Shown piece by piece: positions 1-6,173 of a stretch of DNA of 10,453 nt (position 1 is its first letter; the number at the start of each line of letters is the position of its first letter). The notes beneath the pieces were generated by a model. The model did no database searches. It was not told the origin of the DNA and saw only the letters and a list, made by a program, of their open reading frames with translations. The stretch is from Deltaproteobacteria bacterium. GTDB taxonomy: Bacteria > Desulfobacterota > Desulfobacteria > Desulfobacterales > JAFDCJ01. Position numbers and translations under genes: made by a program. The stretch covers positions 1 through 10,453 of the forward strand of contig JAFDDW010000029.1 of assembly GCA_019310665.1 (NCBI GenBank), written 5' to 3'.

Positions 1-1
1 A

Positions 2-145
2 ATGCCCATCGATTTGATTATCGGTGATCGCGCCATCCGTGAACGCCTTGAAAAACTGGAGCCGGTTGATGAAATTGAAGCTTCCTGGCAGGAGGAACTT
101 GACCGATTTAAGAAGGTCAGTCGGAAGTTTCACATGTACAAATAA
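2..145 (+). CDS. C-terminal end of a DUF1343 / NamZ-like exo-beta-N-acetylmuramidase (5' partial)
   Basis: An open frame enters from the left edge and stops at TAA 143-145, giving 47 visible residues. It begins PIDLIIGDRAIRERLEK and ends with EIEASWQEELDRFKKVSRKF and then HMYK. The pattern 'PIDL-x-x-G-D ... I-x-x-SW-x-x-x-L-x-x-F ... Y' matches my memory of the extreme C-terminus of DUF1343 (NamZ) proteins, which usually end in a Y-L-L-Y-like sequence after an SW-x-x-x-L-x-x-F helix. Characterised NamZ enzymes are secreted or periplasmic exo-muramidases that release MurNAc from non-reducing ends of peptidoglycan. ATG at 2 is simply the first in-frame codon seen; the true start is almost certainly upstream. 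The catalytic part is outside the window, so the family call rests on a short tail. It would fit functionally with the MurNAc kinase/uridylyltransferase at 4434-6152, about 4.3 kb downstream on the same strand. Confidence 0.55.
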   Translation: MPIDLIIGDRAIRERLEKLEPVDEIEASWQEELDRFKKVSRKFHMYK

Positions 146-196
146 AAGATGGCACTTTCAGGTGTCGGGTGTTAGACGACAGAGGGGTTTGAAGGC

Positions 197-270
197 GGAA
201 TTCGGAATGCGGAATTGTTTCGATTTGGGATTGTTTCGATTTGGGATTTGGGATTGCGGATTTCGGATTT
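197..270. repeat. Degenerate short tandem repeats (GGAATTCGG / GATTTGGGATT type)
   Basis: After the first gene the sequence becomes low-complexity. GGAATTCGGAATGCGGAATT at 197-216 is three variants of an 8-base GGAATxCG unit. It is followed by GTTTCGATTTGGGATT at 217-232, repeated exactly at 233-248, and then by TTGGGATTGCGGATTTCGGA-like variants to about 270. No convincing coding frame or promoter is visible here. The look is of decayed spacer repeats. Confidence 0.75.
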
Positions 271-279
271 AATGGCAAA

Positions 280-363
280 GCGCATGGCGCAGAGGGCATA
301 GCGTTAGAGGTCTCTGAAATTTCAGAATTATCAACCTGTACGCCATGCGCTATGCTCTTTGCG
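280..363. repeat. Large imperfect inverted repeat with a palindromic centre
   Basis: GCGCATGGCG (280-289) is exactly complementary to CGCCATGCGC (341-350). CGCAGAGGGCATAGCG (288-303) is complementary to CGCTATGCTCTTTGCG (348-363) except at two positions. The two paired elements occur in the order A-B ... A'-B', so both cannot pair at once; this looks like an inverted duplication of a repeat unit rather than one clean hairpin. The loop contains the perfect 14-base palindrome TCTGAAATTTCAGA (313-326). It could be an extragenic palindromic element; no U-tract follows, so I do not call it a terminator. Confidence 0.6.
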
Positions 364-371
364 CTATAGCG

Positions 372-468
372 TCCAGTAACCAGCGACCAGACACCAGGAG
401 CCAGCGACCAGTGACCAGCGACCAGCAGCCAGTGACCAGCGACCAGAGCCCAGATACCAGCGACTGGA
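372..468. repeat. CCAGYGA-type degenerate tandem repeats upstream of the RNase H gene
   Basis: About 100 bases consist of some 14 imperfect copies of a roughly 7-base unit, CCAGCGA / CCAGTGA / CCAGTAA, with occasional variants such as CCAGGAG and CCAGACA. There are no unique spacers. The plus frame that is also used by the RNase H happens to stay open through the array, and the opposite strand is open too; both are products of the repeat composition. The same unit reappears directly after the RNase H stop at 1130-1164. Confidence 0.85.
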
Positions 469-473
469 CCCGC

Positions 474-1127
474 ATGTGGTTTAAAACGAACAAGGTCTGG
501 ATGGCCGTTGACGCCCAGGGCAAACCGATCACCAAAGACGGCAAGGTATTGATCAAATACCAGCTTAAACAGGATTATGAGTACTGGGTTAAAGAAAATA
601 ATGTCAGCCCGATTGACGCCCCTCCGCCGAAAACGCAATTGCAAAAAAAAAGAAAAACCCGCAATAAAAAATCCGCTAACGATAAAGCCACCGGTGCTTC
701 GGAAGCTTGGAACGAATCGGCTTACGAGGACAAAATATGCGTATTCACTGACGGGGCTTCTTCCGGAAATCCGGGCCCATCCGGCATTGGCGTGTTGTTG
801 CGCTATGGGGGGCATGAGAAGGAAATCTCACAATTTATCGGCAACGCCACCAACAATATTGCTGAGCTTAAAGCCATCGAAATCGGGCTGTCCGCTCTAA
901 AAAATAAGAATATGCCTGTCAGACTGTTTACCGACAGTAAATATGCCTATGGATTGCTGATGCTGAACTGGAAGCCAAGAAAAAACCTGCAGCTTGTGGA
1001 ATCCATTAAAAAAACGATGGCCACATTCAAAGATATAAAAATTATTAAAGTCAAAGGACATTCCGGTCACCCGGAAAATGAGAAGGCAGATTTTCTGGCC
1101 ACCTCGGCAATCAAAAAGGCGAGATAA
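474..1127 (+). CDS. Ribonuclease HI family protein with an extra N-terminal module
   Basis: A 217-residue cytoplasmic nuclease predicted to cut the RNA strand of RNA-DNA hybrids with two metal ions. The RNase H fold spans about residues 87-213. Key acidic residues are D93 in FTDGASSGNPG, E131 in NNIAELKAI, D154 in FTDSKYAYG and D206 in NEKADFLA, with H196 in KGHSGHPEN, so the set is complete. Residues 1-48 (from MWFKTNKVWMAVDAQGKP to the acidic-aromatic DYEYWVK segment) form a separate small module that does not look like the classical hybrid-binding domain. It is joined by a basic linker (KKRKTRNKK at 58-66). I chose ATG 474 because the upstream in-frame part is pure CCAGYGA repeat; ATG 501 is an alternative. 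No Shine-Dalgarno sequence is visible. The gene sits alone between two patches of the same repeat, so its promoter is unclear. The family call is firm; which cellular RNase H role it fills is not. Confidence 0.92.
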   Translation: MWFKTNKVWMAVDAQGKPITKDGKVLIKYQLKQDYEYWVKENNVSPIDAPPPKTQLQKKRKTRNKKSANDKATGASEAWNESAYEDKICVFTDGASSGNPGPSGIGVLLRYGGHEKEISQFIGNATNNIAELKAIEIGLSALKNKNMPVRLFTDSKYAYGLLMLNWKPRKNLQLVESIKKTMATFKDIKIIKVKGHSGHPENEKADFLATSAIKKAR

Positions 1128-1129
1128 GA

Positions 1130-1164
1130 GACCAGTGACCAGAAGCCAGCGACCAGTAACCAGA
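1130..1164. repeat. CCAGYGA-type repeats downstream of the RNase H gene
   Basis: Starting two bases after the TAA stop there are five more copies of the unit found at 372-468 (ACCAGTGACCAG, AGCCAGCGACCAG, TAACCAG), in the same orientation. The RNase H gene is therefore bracketed by one repeat family. Confidence 0.8.
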
Positions 1165-1194
1165 AGAGCCCGGCACTACACGCTGCCGGGCTCT
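1165..1194. terminator. GC-rich hairpin between convergent genes
   Basis: AGAGCCCGGCA (1165-1175) and TGCCGGGCTCT (1184-1194) form a perfect 11-bp stem with an 8-base loop, between the RNase H stop and the stop of the minus-strand gene at 1221. The position and strength suit a transcription end for one or both genes. Neither strand shows a run of T right after the stem, so intrinsic termination is uncertain and it may act as a 3'-end stabiliser or a rho-linked stop. Confidence 0.5.
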
Positions 1195-1220
1195 GGTCTA
1201 AAAATAGATGCAACTGCGTT

Positions 1221-1517
1221 TTAGTCTTTTTTCAGGGTCTCGATTTCGTCTTTAAGTTCGGATATCTCTTGTTTATATTTTTCCACGCCTTCATCGGCGC
1301 CAGCATCAGTTTCTACGCTCTCCTCTTGTTCTACGCTCTCCTCTTGTTTCCAGGTATCTTTGAGTTCATCAACGCCCAGGTAGATGGCCAGCGCACCGCC
1401 AAGTAAAAGCATCACAGGGATGGTACCGGCAATAACGGTTAAAAATTGAGGAAACCAGGCCACTATTCCGATCAGCCCCAATAATGCGGCGATTGCACCG
1501 CCAATTAATGTCTTCAT
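1221..1517 (-). CDS. Small inner-membrane protein with acidic coiled-coil tail, function unknown
   Basis: A 98-residue protein starting MKTLIGGAIAALLGLIG. Two hydrophobic stretches (about residues 3-21 and 25-49, the second with GTIPVMLLLGGALAIYLGV) suggest two membrane helices. They are followed by a highly charged tail, with EES/VEQ-type repeats at 59-69 and a heptad-like helix KYKQEISELKDEIETLKK near the end. ATG 1517 was chosen over the in-frame ATG 1544 because AAAGGAGG (1528-1535, minus strand) lies 10 bases upstream of it and would be inside the longer reading. An 18-base exact tandem duplication encodes part of the acidic tail. I do not recognise a family. The shape recalls small membrane anchors or magnesium/phage-shock-type accessory proteins, but nothing specific supports a role. 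It is transcribed divergently from the plsB gene. Confidence 0.8.
   Translation of the reverse strand: MKTLIGGAIAALLGLIGIVAWFPQFLTVIAGTIPVMLLLGGALAIYLGVDELKDTWKQEESVEQEESVETDAGADEGVEKYKQEISELKDEIETLKKD
1311..1346 (-). repeat. Exact 18-base tandem duplication inside the small membrane protein gene
   Basis: TTCTACGCTCTCCTCTTG occurs twice back to back (1311-1328 and 1329-1346, plus-strand text). It is in frame and adds six residues, giving two copies of an EQEESV-like unit in the acidic tail. Identity of the copies suggests a recent slippage or duplication event. Confidence 0.95.
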
Positions 1518-1527
1518 ATAACATTGA

Positions 1528-1535
1528 CCTCCTTT
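1528..1535 (-). promoter_or_regulatory. Ribosome binding site that fixes the start of the small membrane protein
   Basis: Read on the minus strand the sequence is AAAGGAGG, a near-perfect Shine-Dalgarno, 10 bases before ATG 1517. It selects this start over the upstream ATG 1544. Confidence 0.75.
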
Positions 1536-1575
1536 CAAATACATTCAAATAGTCAGGGTAGATAGAAGGGCCCGG

Positions 1576-1614
1576 TTGCAGGCTGATTCTTTGTACCTGC
1601 AAACGGTTGCAACC
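1576..1614. promoter_or_regulatory. Inverted repeat and palindrome in the divergent spacer (candidate operator or leader hairpin)
   Basis: TTGCAGG (1576-1582) pairs exactly with CCTGCAA (1596-1602) across 13 bases, and right after it GGTTGCAACC (1605-1614) is a perfect 10-base palindrome. CGGTTGCA is present as a direct repeat at 1573-1580 and 1604-1611. In the minus-strand leader this would be about 60-100 bases before the small membrane protein gene; in the other direction it lies about 120 bases before plsB. It could be a regulator site or a leader structure. Confidence 0.4.
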
Positions 1615-1638
1615 CTTTGGCTCAATTGCTCGAAACCT

Positions 1639-1667
1639 ACCATAACATAGTCAGTAACACAAGCCAA
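1639..1667 (-). promoter_or_regulatory. Candidate sigma-70-like promoter for the small membrane protein gene
   Basis: On the minus strand TTGGCT (1667-1662) and TATGGT (1644-1639) are separated by exactly 17 bases. Each matches four of six consensus positions. A transcript from here would carry a leader of about 115 bases that includes the TTGCAGG/CCTGCAA hairpin. The plus-strand plsB promoter is less clear; TTGCAA at 1675-1680 with an AT-rich stretch at about 1698 is only a weak candidate. Confidence 0.3.
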
Positions 1668-1730
1668 TAAAATATTGCAAACTAACACCTATTCTGCTAA
1701 TTTTAATAAAAATTCTACCGGATAATTATC

Positions 1731-4370
1731 ATGGCCAAAATGGAAAAAGCAGCACCGCAAGAATACAGCGGACCGTCTAACCGATGGGTCAACAAAATCC
1801 TGCGTGGTTCCTATGATCATTATACCTGCTTGCTGCCGGACAAAATCGGCAACTTCTCAAATCTGCTTCTTAAGCTTTTTTACTCAGGGATTAAGGTCGA
1901 TGACCGGCAGACCGAAATTATTGCGCATCTGGAAGAAAACGCCATTGTCGTTTATATAACCAAATTCAAAAGCTTTTTCGAATACCTCTTCTACTACAAT
2001 CGCTACCGTCAGGAAAATCTGCCCTATCCCCAGATAGGCTTTGACTACAAAGTTTATATCTGGCAGCCATTTTCGCGGATAGTGAGAATTTTTTTGGCCA
2101 AAGTGGATTTTGTTTTGCGGTATCAGGCCTGGCCGGATCCCTATGACCGTGGATATCTCAAAGAGGAATTGATTAACGGACGGTGTGGATTCTTATCGCT
2201 GGTCGGGGAAAAGAATTTTTACCGCCGCTTTGTAAAGGCCGAAACCGACCCGATACATTACCTGATCGAAATTCAAAAAACCATTGACCGGCCAATTTAC
2301 CTCATTCCGCAGTTGATGTTTTTCAGCAAAAACGCCCGCCGCGAAAGCCCGACAATGATTGATATCCTCTTTGGTCCCGAAGACAAACCCGGCAAACTCA
2401 GACGCCTGTTCACCCTGTTTAAAAACAGCGGCAGGGTGTTTGCGGAAGTTTCCGAACCCCTGAATTTAAAACGCTACCTGAATTCTGAAGAAATCCGTCA
2501 CCAATCGACTGAATATCAGTCATTGGTATTGCGTCGCGACCTGCTGGTTCAACTCAATGCCCATCGCCAGAGCATTACAGGGCCTGTCCGCAAATCAAGA
2601 ATAGAATTGAAAGAAAGTATTTTAACGACCGAACGCTTTCAGCGCTTTATGGAAACCTACGCCGAAAACCGTGATATTCCCATCCACCAGGTCCGCCGCA
2701 AAGCCGACGCCTATATCGAAGAAATTGCCGCCAATTATAAACCGGCTTTTATAACGGTGGCATCGGTTATTGTGGGATGGCTTATTCGGTCAATGTTTGA
2801 CGGATTTACAACCAACCATGAAATTCTCAACAAAGTAAAACATATGTCTCTCAAGGGGCCTCTTGTCCTGGTTCCCAGCCATAAAAGCCATATTGATTAT
2901 CTGATCCTGGATTATGTTCTGTATCACAACAACCTGTCGGTACCTCATATCGCGGCCGGCAAAAATCTCTCATTCTGGCCCTTGGGTCCTTTATTTCGCG
3001 GAGTCGGCGCCTTTTTCCTTCGTCGATCATTCAGGGGTGCCGTGCTCTATTCCAGGGTGTTTACCGAATATATCCACAAATTGTTGGAAGAGGGTTATAA
3101 CATCGAGCAATTCATCGAAGGGGGTCGAAGTCGCACCGGCAAGTTGCTGATGCCGAAGCTGGGTTTGCTGTCCATCCTCATGAAGGCCTATCAAAACGGC
3201 GCCTGCAAGGATATGCTAATCGTTCCGATCTATGTCGGATATGACAGAATCATTGAAGAAAAGTCCTATCTGCACGAACTCGGTGGCGGTCAGAAAGAAC
3301 CGGAAAACATATTACAGGTATTTCGTGCCCGCAAATTTTTAAAAAAGCGCTACGGCAAAATATATATTCAGTTTCATGAACCCATCTCGGTGGACCAGCT
3401 CTTAAGCCAGTACGGCCGGCCACTGGCGGATATGAAATCAAAAGAACTAAATGCCATCACGCGAAAATTAGGCTACCAGATAATAAACGCCATCAACCGG
3501 GTGACGGTCGTAACACCCCATGGTTTGGTCGCCGGCGCCATTCTCAACTTCACAAAAGAACAATTTTCTAACGGGGAGCTGCTCTCTGTAATTGCAACGT
3601 ACATGAAATACCTGGCGGCCCAGGATGCTAAACTGGCCGACACCATAGTTTCCGATCAGCAACGGGCGTTTGACAAGGTGGTGGAGTCATATACCCAGCG
3701 AAAGTTCATCGAACCGGTCTCCAAAAACAAAGAAGAGACCGATACCGAAAAAAAATTTTTAATTAACGAAAATAGACGGCTTCATCTTGAATATTATAAA
3801 AACAACTGTATTGCCTTTTTTATTCCGGCGGCCTATACCGCCATGGCTATCCTGGAAAAAGACAGTTTCCGTTTTTCGGCCTCCGATTTGCGTGCCGGCT
3901 ACGGGTTTTGGCAGAGTTTTTATAAATATGAATTCGCCTATGATGTCGACATCCGATCAGAGTTTCATGTGCGCAAAAGCATCAAGGCCTTCATCGATGA
4001 CGGTATTGTCATACCCCATCAGACACTGCCGGACACCTATGATGTCACCCCGGCCGGTTTTCGCAAACTGAAGTTATTCGCCTTTTTCCTTAAGACCTAT
4101 TTCGAGGCTTATTGGATTGTGCTCAACTTCTTCATGCGTAACCCGCAAGACGCGGTAAAACCCAAAGACCGTATAAAAAAAATTACGGCCCGGGGAAATC
4201 GCATGTATAAACGCAAAGAAGTCGAGCGTAAAGAAGCGCTGTCGAAAGTCACCTATCAAAATGCGATTGAATTTTTCACCAGTAAGGGAATCAAAGGATC
4301 CGACGATACGGAAAAAATTGAAATTTATGCCAGTGCCATACAAAATGCCCTGAAATATTTGCAGTCATGA
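1731..4370 (+). CDS. plsB: Glycerol-3-phosphate acyltransferase, PlsB type
   Basis: An 879-residue membrane-associated enzyme predicted to transfer an acyl chain (from acyl-CoA or acyl-ACP) to sn-glycerol-3-phosphate, the first step of phospholipid synthesis. All four acyltransferase blocks are visible in order: block I HKSHID with catalytic H384 and D389; block II GAFFLRR at 426-432; block III FIEGGRSRTGKL from 461, with E463 and G464; and block IV VPIYVGY at 498-504. The EGGRSRTG form and the long N- and C-terminal parts (about 380 and 370 residues) are typical of the PlsB branch rather than the short PlsC or PlsY enzymes. It is slightly longer than the E. coli enzyme (about 807). A hydrophobic stretch at about 339-351 precedes the catalytic domain. 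ATG 1731 is the first in-frame start; ATG 1740 is an alternative, and neither has a strong Shine-Dalgarno. It heads a likely operon with the two genes that follow. Confidence 0.93.
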   Translation: MAKMEKAAPQEYSGPSNRWVNKILRGSYDHYTCLLPDKIGNFSNLLLKLFYSGIKVDDRQTEIIAHLEENAIVVYITKFKSFFEYLFYYNRYRQENLPYPQIGFDYKVYIWQPFSRIVRIFLAKVDFVLRYQAWPDPYDRGYLKEELINGRCGFLSLVGEKNFYRRFVKAETDPIHYLIEIQKTIDRPIYLIPQLMFFSKNARRESPTMIDILFGPEDKPGKLRRLFTLFKNSGRVFAEVSEPLNLKRYLNSEEIRHQSTEYQSLVLRRDLLVQLNAHRQSITGPVRKSRIELKESILTTERFQRFMETYAENRDIPIHQVRRKADAYIEEIAANYKPAFITVASVIVGWLIRSMFDGFTTNHEILNKVKHMSLKGPLVLVPSHKSHIDYLILDYVLYHNNLSVPHIAAGKNLSFWPLGPLFRGVGAFFLRRSFRGAVLYSRVFTEYIHKLLEEGYNIEQFIEGGRSRTGKLLMPKLGLLSILMKAYQNGACKDMLIVPIYVGYDRIIEEKSYLHELGGGQKEPENILQVFRARKFLKKRYGKIYIQFHEPISVDQLLSQYGRPLADMKSKELNAITRKLGYQIINAINRVTVVTPHGLVAGAILNFTKEQFSNGELLSVIATYMKYLAAQDAKLADTIVSDQQRAFDKVVESYTQRKFIEPVSKNKEETDTEKKFLINENRRLHLEYYKNNCIAFFIPAAYTAMAILEKDSFRFSASDLRAGYGFWQSFYKYEFAYDVDIRSEFHVRKSIKAFIDDGIVIPHQTLPDTYDVTPAGFRKLKLFAFFLKTYFEAYWIVLNFFMRNPQDAVKPKDRIKKITARGNRMYKRKEVERKEALSKVTYQNAIEFFTSKGIKGSDDTEKIEIYASAIQNALKYLQS

Positions 4371-4376
4371 TGCTTT

Positions 4377-4431
4377 GAGCCTTGAACCTATAAACCCTGA
4401 ACCTCTGAACTCTGAACGTTGAACCTTTGAA
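4377..4431. repeat. TGAACC-type degenerate repeats in the plsB-murU/amgK gap
   Basis: Nearly the whole 63-base gap is imperfect copies of a 7-8 base unit: TTGAACCT, CTGAACCT, CTGAACT, CTGAACGT, TTGAACCTTTGAACT. The array runs to within a few bases of the next ATG (4434), leaving no room for a normal Shine-Dalgarno sequence. No promoter or terminator is evident, so read-through from plsB is likely. Confidence 0.8.
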
Positions 4432-4433
4432 CT

Positions 4434-6152
4434 ATGAAAGCTTTAATCCTGGCGGCCGGCTACGGTACCCGTTTGCAGCCCTATACGGACCACACGCCCA
4501 AACCCTTGTTCACCATTGCCGGTCGTCCCCTGCTCGGGGTTATCATTGATAAACTCCAGCAAGCAGGCTGCAAATCTGTTATAATTAACACCCATCACTT
4601 GCATCACGCTATCGAAGCATTTGTTGCGGCCCAAGGCTACAGCATACCAGTAGCGACTCGTTACGAACCGAAAATTCTTGGCACCGGCGGCGCCATCAAA
4701 AACGTGGCCGATTTCTGGGATACTCAGCCCTTTATGGTCATCAATGCCGATATTGTTGCCGATGTTGACCTGTATGACGTTTACCAGGCCCATTGCCGTC
4801 ATCATCCCCCGGCCACCCTTGTGCTTTGTGATGATTCCGCATTTAACACGGTCGCCGTAAAGCAAAACCGGTGGATTACAGGGTTTCGCAACCAGGGGGA
4901 TCGTGCCCAAGAGCCGGCTGAGCGCCTGCTGACATTTACCGGAATACAGGTTCTCGAGCCCCAGGTGCTGGATTATATCCCGGACAACACGGTCTACAGC
5001 AGCATCGATGCCTTTAAAAAAATCCTGGCGCAAGGTAAAAAACTGGATGCCTATATTGCGGACGGAGACAGGTGGCAGGATATCGGAACACCGGAGCGTT
5101 ACCGAAAAATCGCCTTTCAAAAAGCGTTGCCGCCGGCTTTCAAAAAGGCTTTCGGAAATATTCCCGGCCTGGGGATAGAAAAGAAAAAGCTTAAGGGAGA
5201 CGGATCGGAAAGACGATGGTATCGTCTGAAAACAAAACACCACTCACTAATCATGGCAGATCACGGCATCCGGCAGAATCAGGCGACCGCTGAGGTTGAT
5301 GCCTTTGTTCATATCGGACAGCATCTGTATCGCCAGGGTGTGTCGGTGCCTAAAATTTATTTCTACGACACTTTCTGCGGCCTGGTTTTCCTGGAAGATC
5401 TGGGTGATATCAACTTGCAGCAGACTGTCCGCTTAACAGGCGAATCGGAATCCCTTATCAACCTTTATAAATCCGTCATTGACCAGCTGATCCGGCTAAC
5501 GCTCCGCGGGGCAGACAATTTTGACCCGGCCTGGACCTATCAATCATCTGAATACGATCAAGAGCTGATAATCGAAAAAGAATGTCGTTATTTTCACGAA
5601 GCGTTTTTAAACGGCTATCTCGGGTTTAAGATACCGTTTGAAGATCTGGCAGCCGAATTTGTTGCTCTGGCCCGAAAGGCACGGCAGGATTCAACCGACG
5701 GTTTTATGCACCGGGACATGCAGTCCCGTAACATCATGCTAAAAAACCATCAGGTTTACTTTATTGACTACCAGGGTGGACGCATCGGCCCGATTCAATA
5801 TGATCTTGCCTCGCTGCTGATCGATCCCTATGTTGAATTGTCGGACACCATTCAATCTCACCTGCTGGATTACACGATTGAGGCGCTGTCGGCGATCACT
5901 GAGGTGGAATCGGAAAAATTTCGCTTATGCTATAATTATTGCATGCTCACCCGAAATCTTCAGATCCTGGGCGCATTCTCTTTTCTGAGCAAAGCCAAAG
6001 GCAAACGTTATTTCGAAAAATACATACCGGCTGCACTCAGGACCCTGAAATCCAATCTTATCGCTAAAAATCAGGGGGAATTCCCCGTACTGACGGCCGT
6101 GGTAGAAAAGGCTTACGGTCAGCTGCAAAAGACCGGTATGCAATCCATTTGA
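4434..6152 (+). CDS. Bifunctional MurNAc-1-phosphate uridylyltransferase / MurNAc (amino-sugar) anomeric kinase, MurU-AmgK fusion
   Basis: A 572-residue cytoplasmic protein with two enzyme domains. Residues 1 to about 232 are a sugar-1-phosphate nucleotidyltransferase: signature LAAGYGTRLQPYTDHTPKPL (6-25) with the G-x-G-T-R...P-K pattern, GTGGAIKN at 83-90 and the metal-site NADI at 104-107. Residues of about 245-560 are an aminoglycoside-phosphotransferase-type kinase: Gly-rich GDGSERRWYR (255-264), FLEDLGD (319-325), catalytic loop MHRDMQSRN with D428 and N433, and metal-binding FIDYQGG with D445. In pseudomonads separate AmgK and MurU enzymes phosphorylate MurNAc at C1 and then make UDP-MurNAc, bypassing MurA/MurB. 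The pairing of both domain types in one chain is the main support for this assignment over a generic NDP-sugar synthase. Order here is MurU first, AmgK second. No Shine-Dalgarno precedes ATG 4434. Substrate is inferred from family resemblance; GlcNAc or another amino sugar is possible. Confidence 0.85.
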   Translation: MKALILAAGYGTRLQPYTDHTPKPLFTIAGRPLLGVIIDKLQQAGCKSVIINTHHLHHAIEAFVAAQGYSIPVATRYEPKILGTGGAIKNVADFWDTQPFMVINADIVADVDLYDVYQAHCRHHPPATLVLCDDSAFNTVAVKQNRWITGFRNQGDRAQEPAERLLTFTGIQVLEPQVLDYIPDNTVYSSIDAFKKILAQGKKLDAYIADGDRWQDIGTPERYRKIAFQKALPPAFKKAFGNIPGLGIEKKKLKGDGSERRWYRLKTKHHSLIMADHGIRQNQATAEVDAFVHIGQHLYRQGVSVPKIYFYDTFCGLVFLEDLGDINLQQTVRLTGESESLINLYKSVIDQLIRLTLRGADNFDPAWTYQSSEYDQELIIEKECRYFHEAFLNGYLGFKIPFEDLAAEFVALARKARQDSTDGFMHRDMQSRNIMLKNHQVYFIDYQGGRIGPIQYDLASLLIDPYVELSDTIQSHLLDYTIEALSAITEVESEKFRLCYNYCMLTRNLQILGAFSFLSKAKGKRYFEKYIPAALRTLKSNLIAKNQGEFPVLTAVVEKAYGQLQKTGMQSI

Positions 6153-6161
6153 TATAATCAT

Positions 6162-6167
6162 AGGAGG
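6162..6167 (+). promoter_or_regulatory. Strong ribosome binding site of dapB
   Basis: AGGAGG lies six bases before ATG 6174. It is the only textbook Shine-Dalgarno in the central block and implies more efficient translation of dapB than of its two upstream neighbours. Confidence 0.85.
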
Positions 6168-6173
6168 AATCCA

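Noticed and set aside
372..468. CRISPR array
   Set aside because: Units are only about 7 bases, imperfect and without unique spacers; no cas genes in view.
345..473. N-terminal extension of the RNase H through the CCAGYGA array from ATG 345
   Set aside because: The extension would be translated repeat (VTSDQQPVTSDQ) with no ribosome binding site. The frame is open because of repeat composition. ATG 474 gives a sensible module, although repeat translation cannot be excluded from sequence alone.
117..815. Long minus-strand open frame of 232 residues over the repeats and the start of the RNase H gene
   Set aside because: It is made of translated repeats (LVAGHWLLVAGHW-type) and the antisense of a clearly conserved RNase H; no ribosome binding site or family resemblance.
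1616..1632. Sigma-54-type promoter (TTGGCTCAATTGCT) upstream of plsB
   Set aside because: The GG and GC elements are only seven bases apart instead of the required ten.
1675..1703. Sigma-70 promoter for plsB (TTGCAA with TAATTT after 17 bases)
   Set aside because: Only four and three of six positions match in an AT-rich stretch; too weak to list as a feature.
4443..5243. Minus-strand open frame of 266 residues
   Set aside because: Antisense shadow of the MurU domain, which has a complete enzyme signature on the plus strand.
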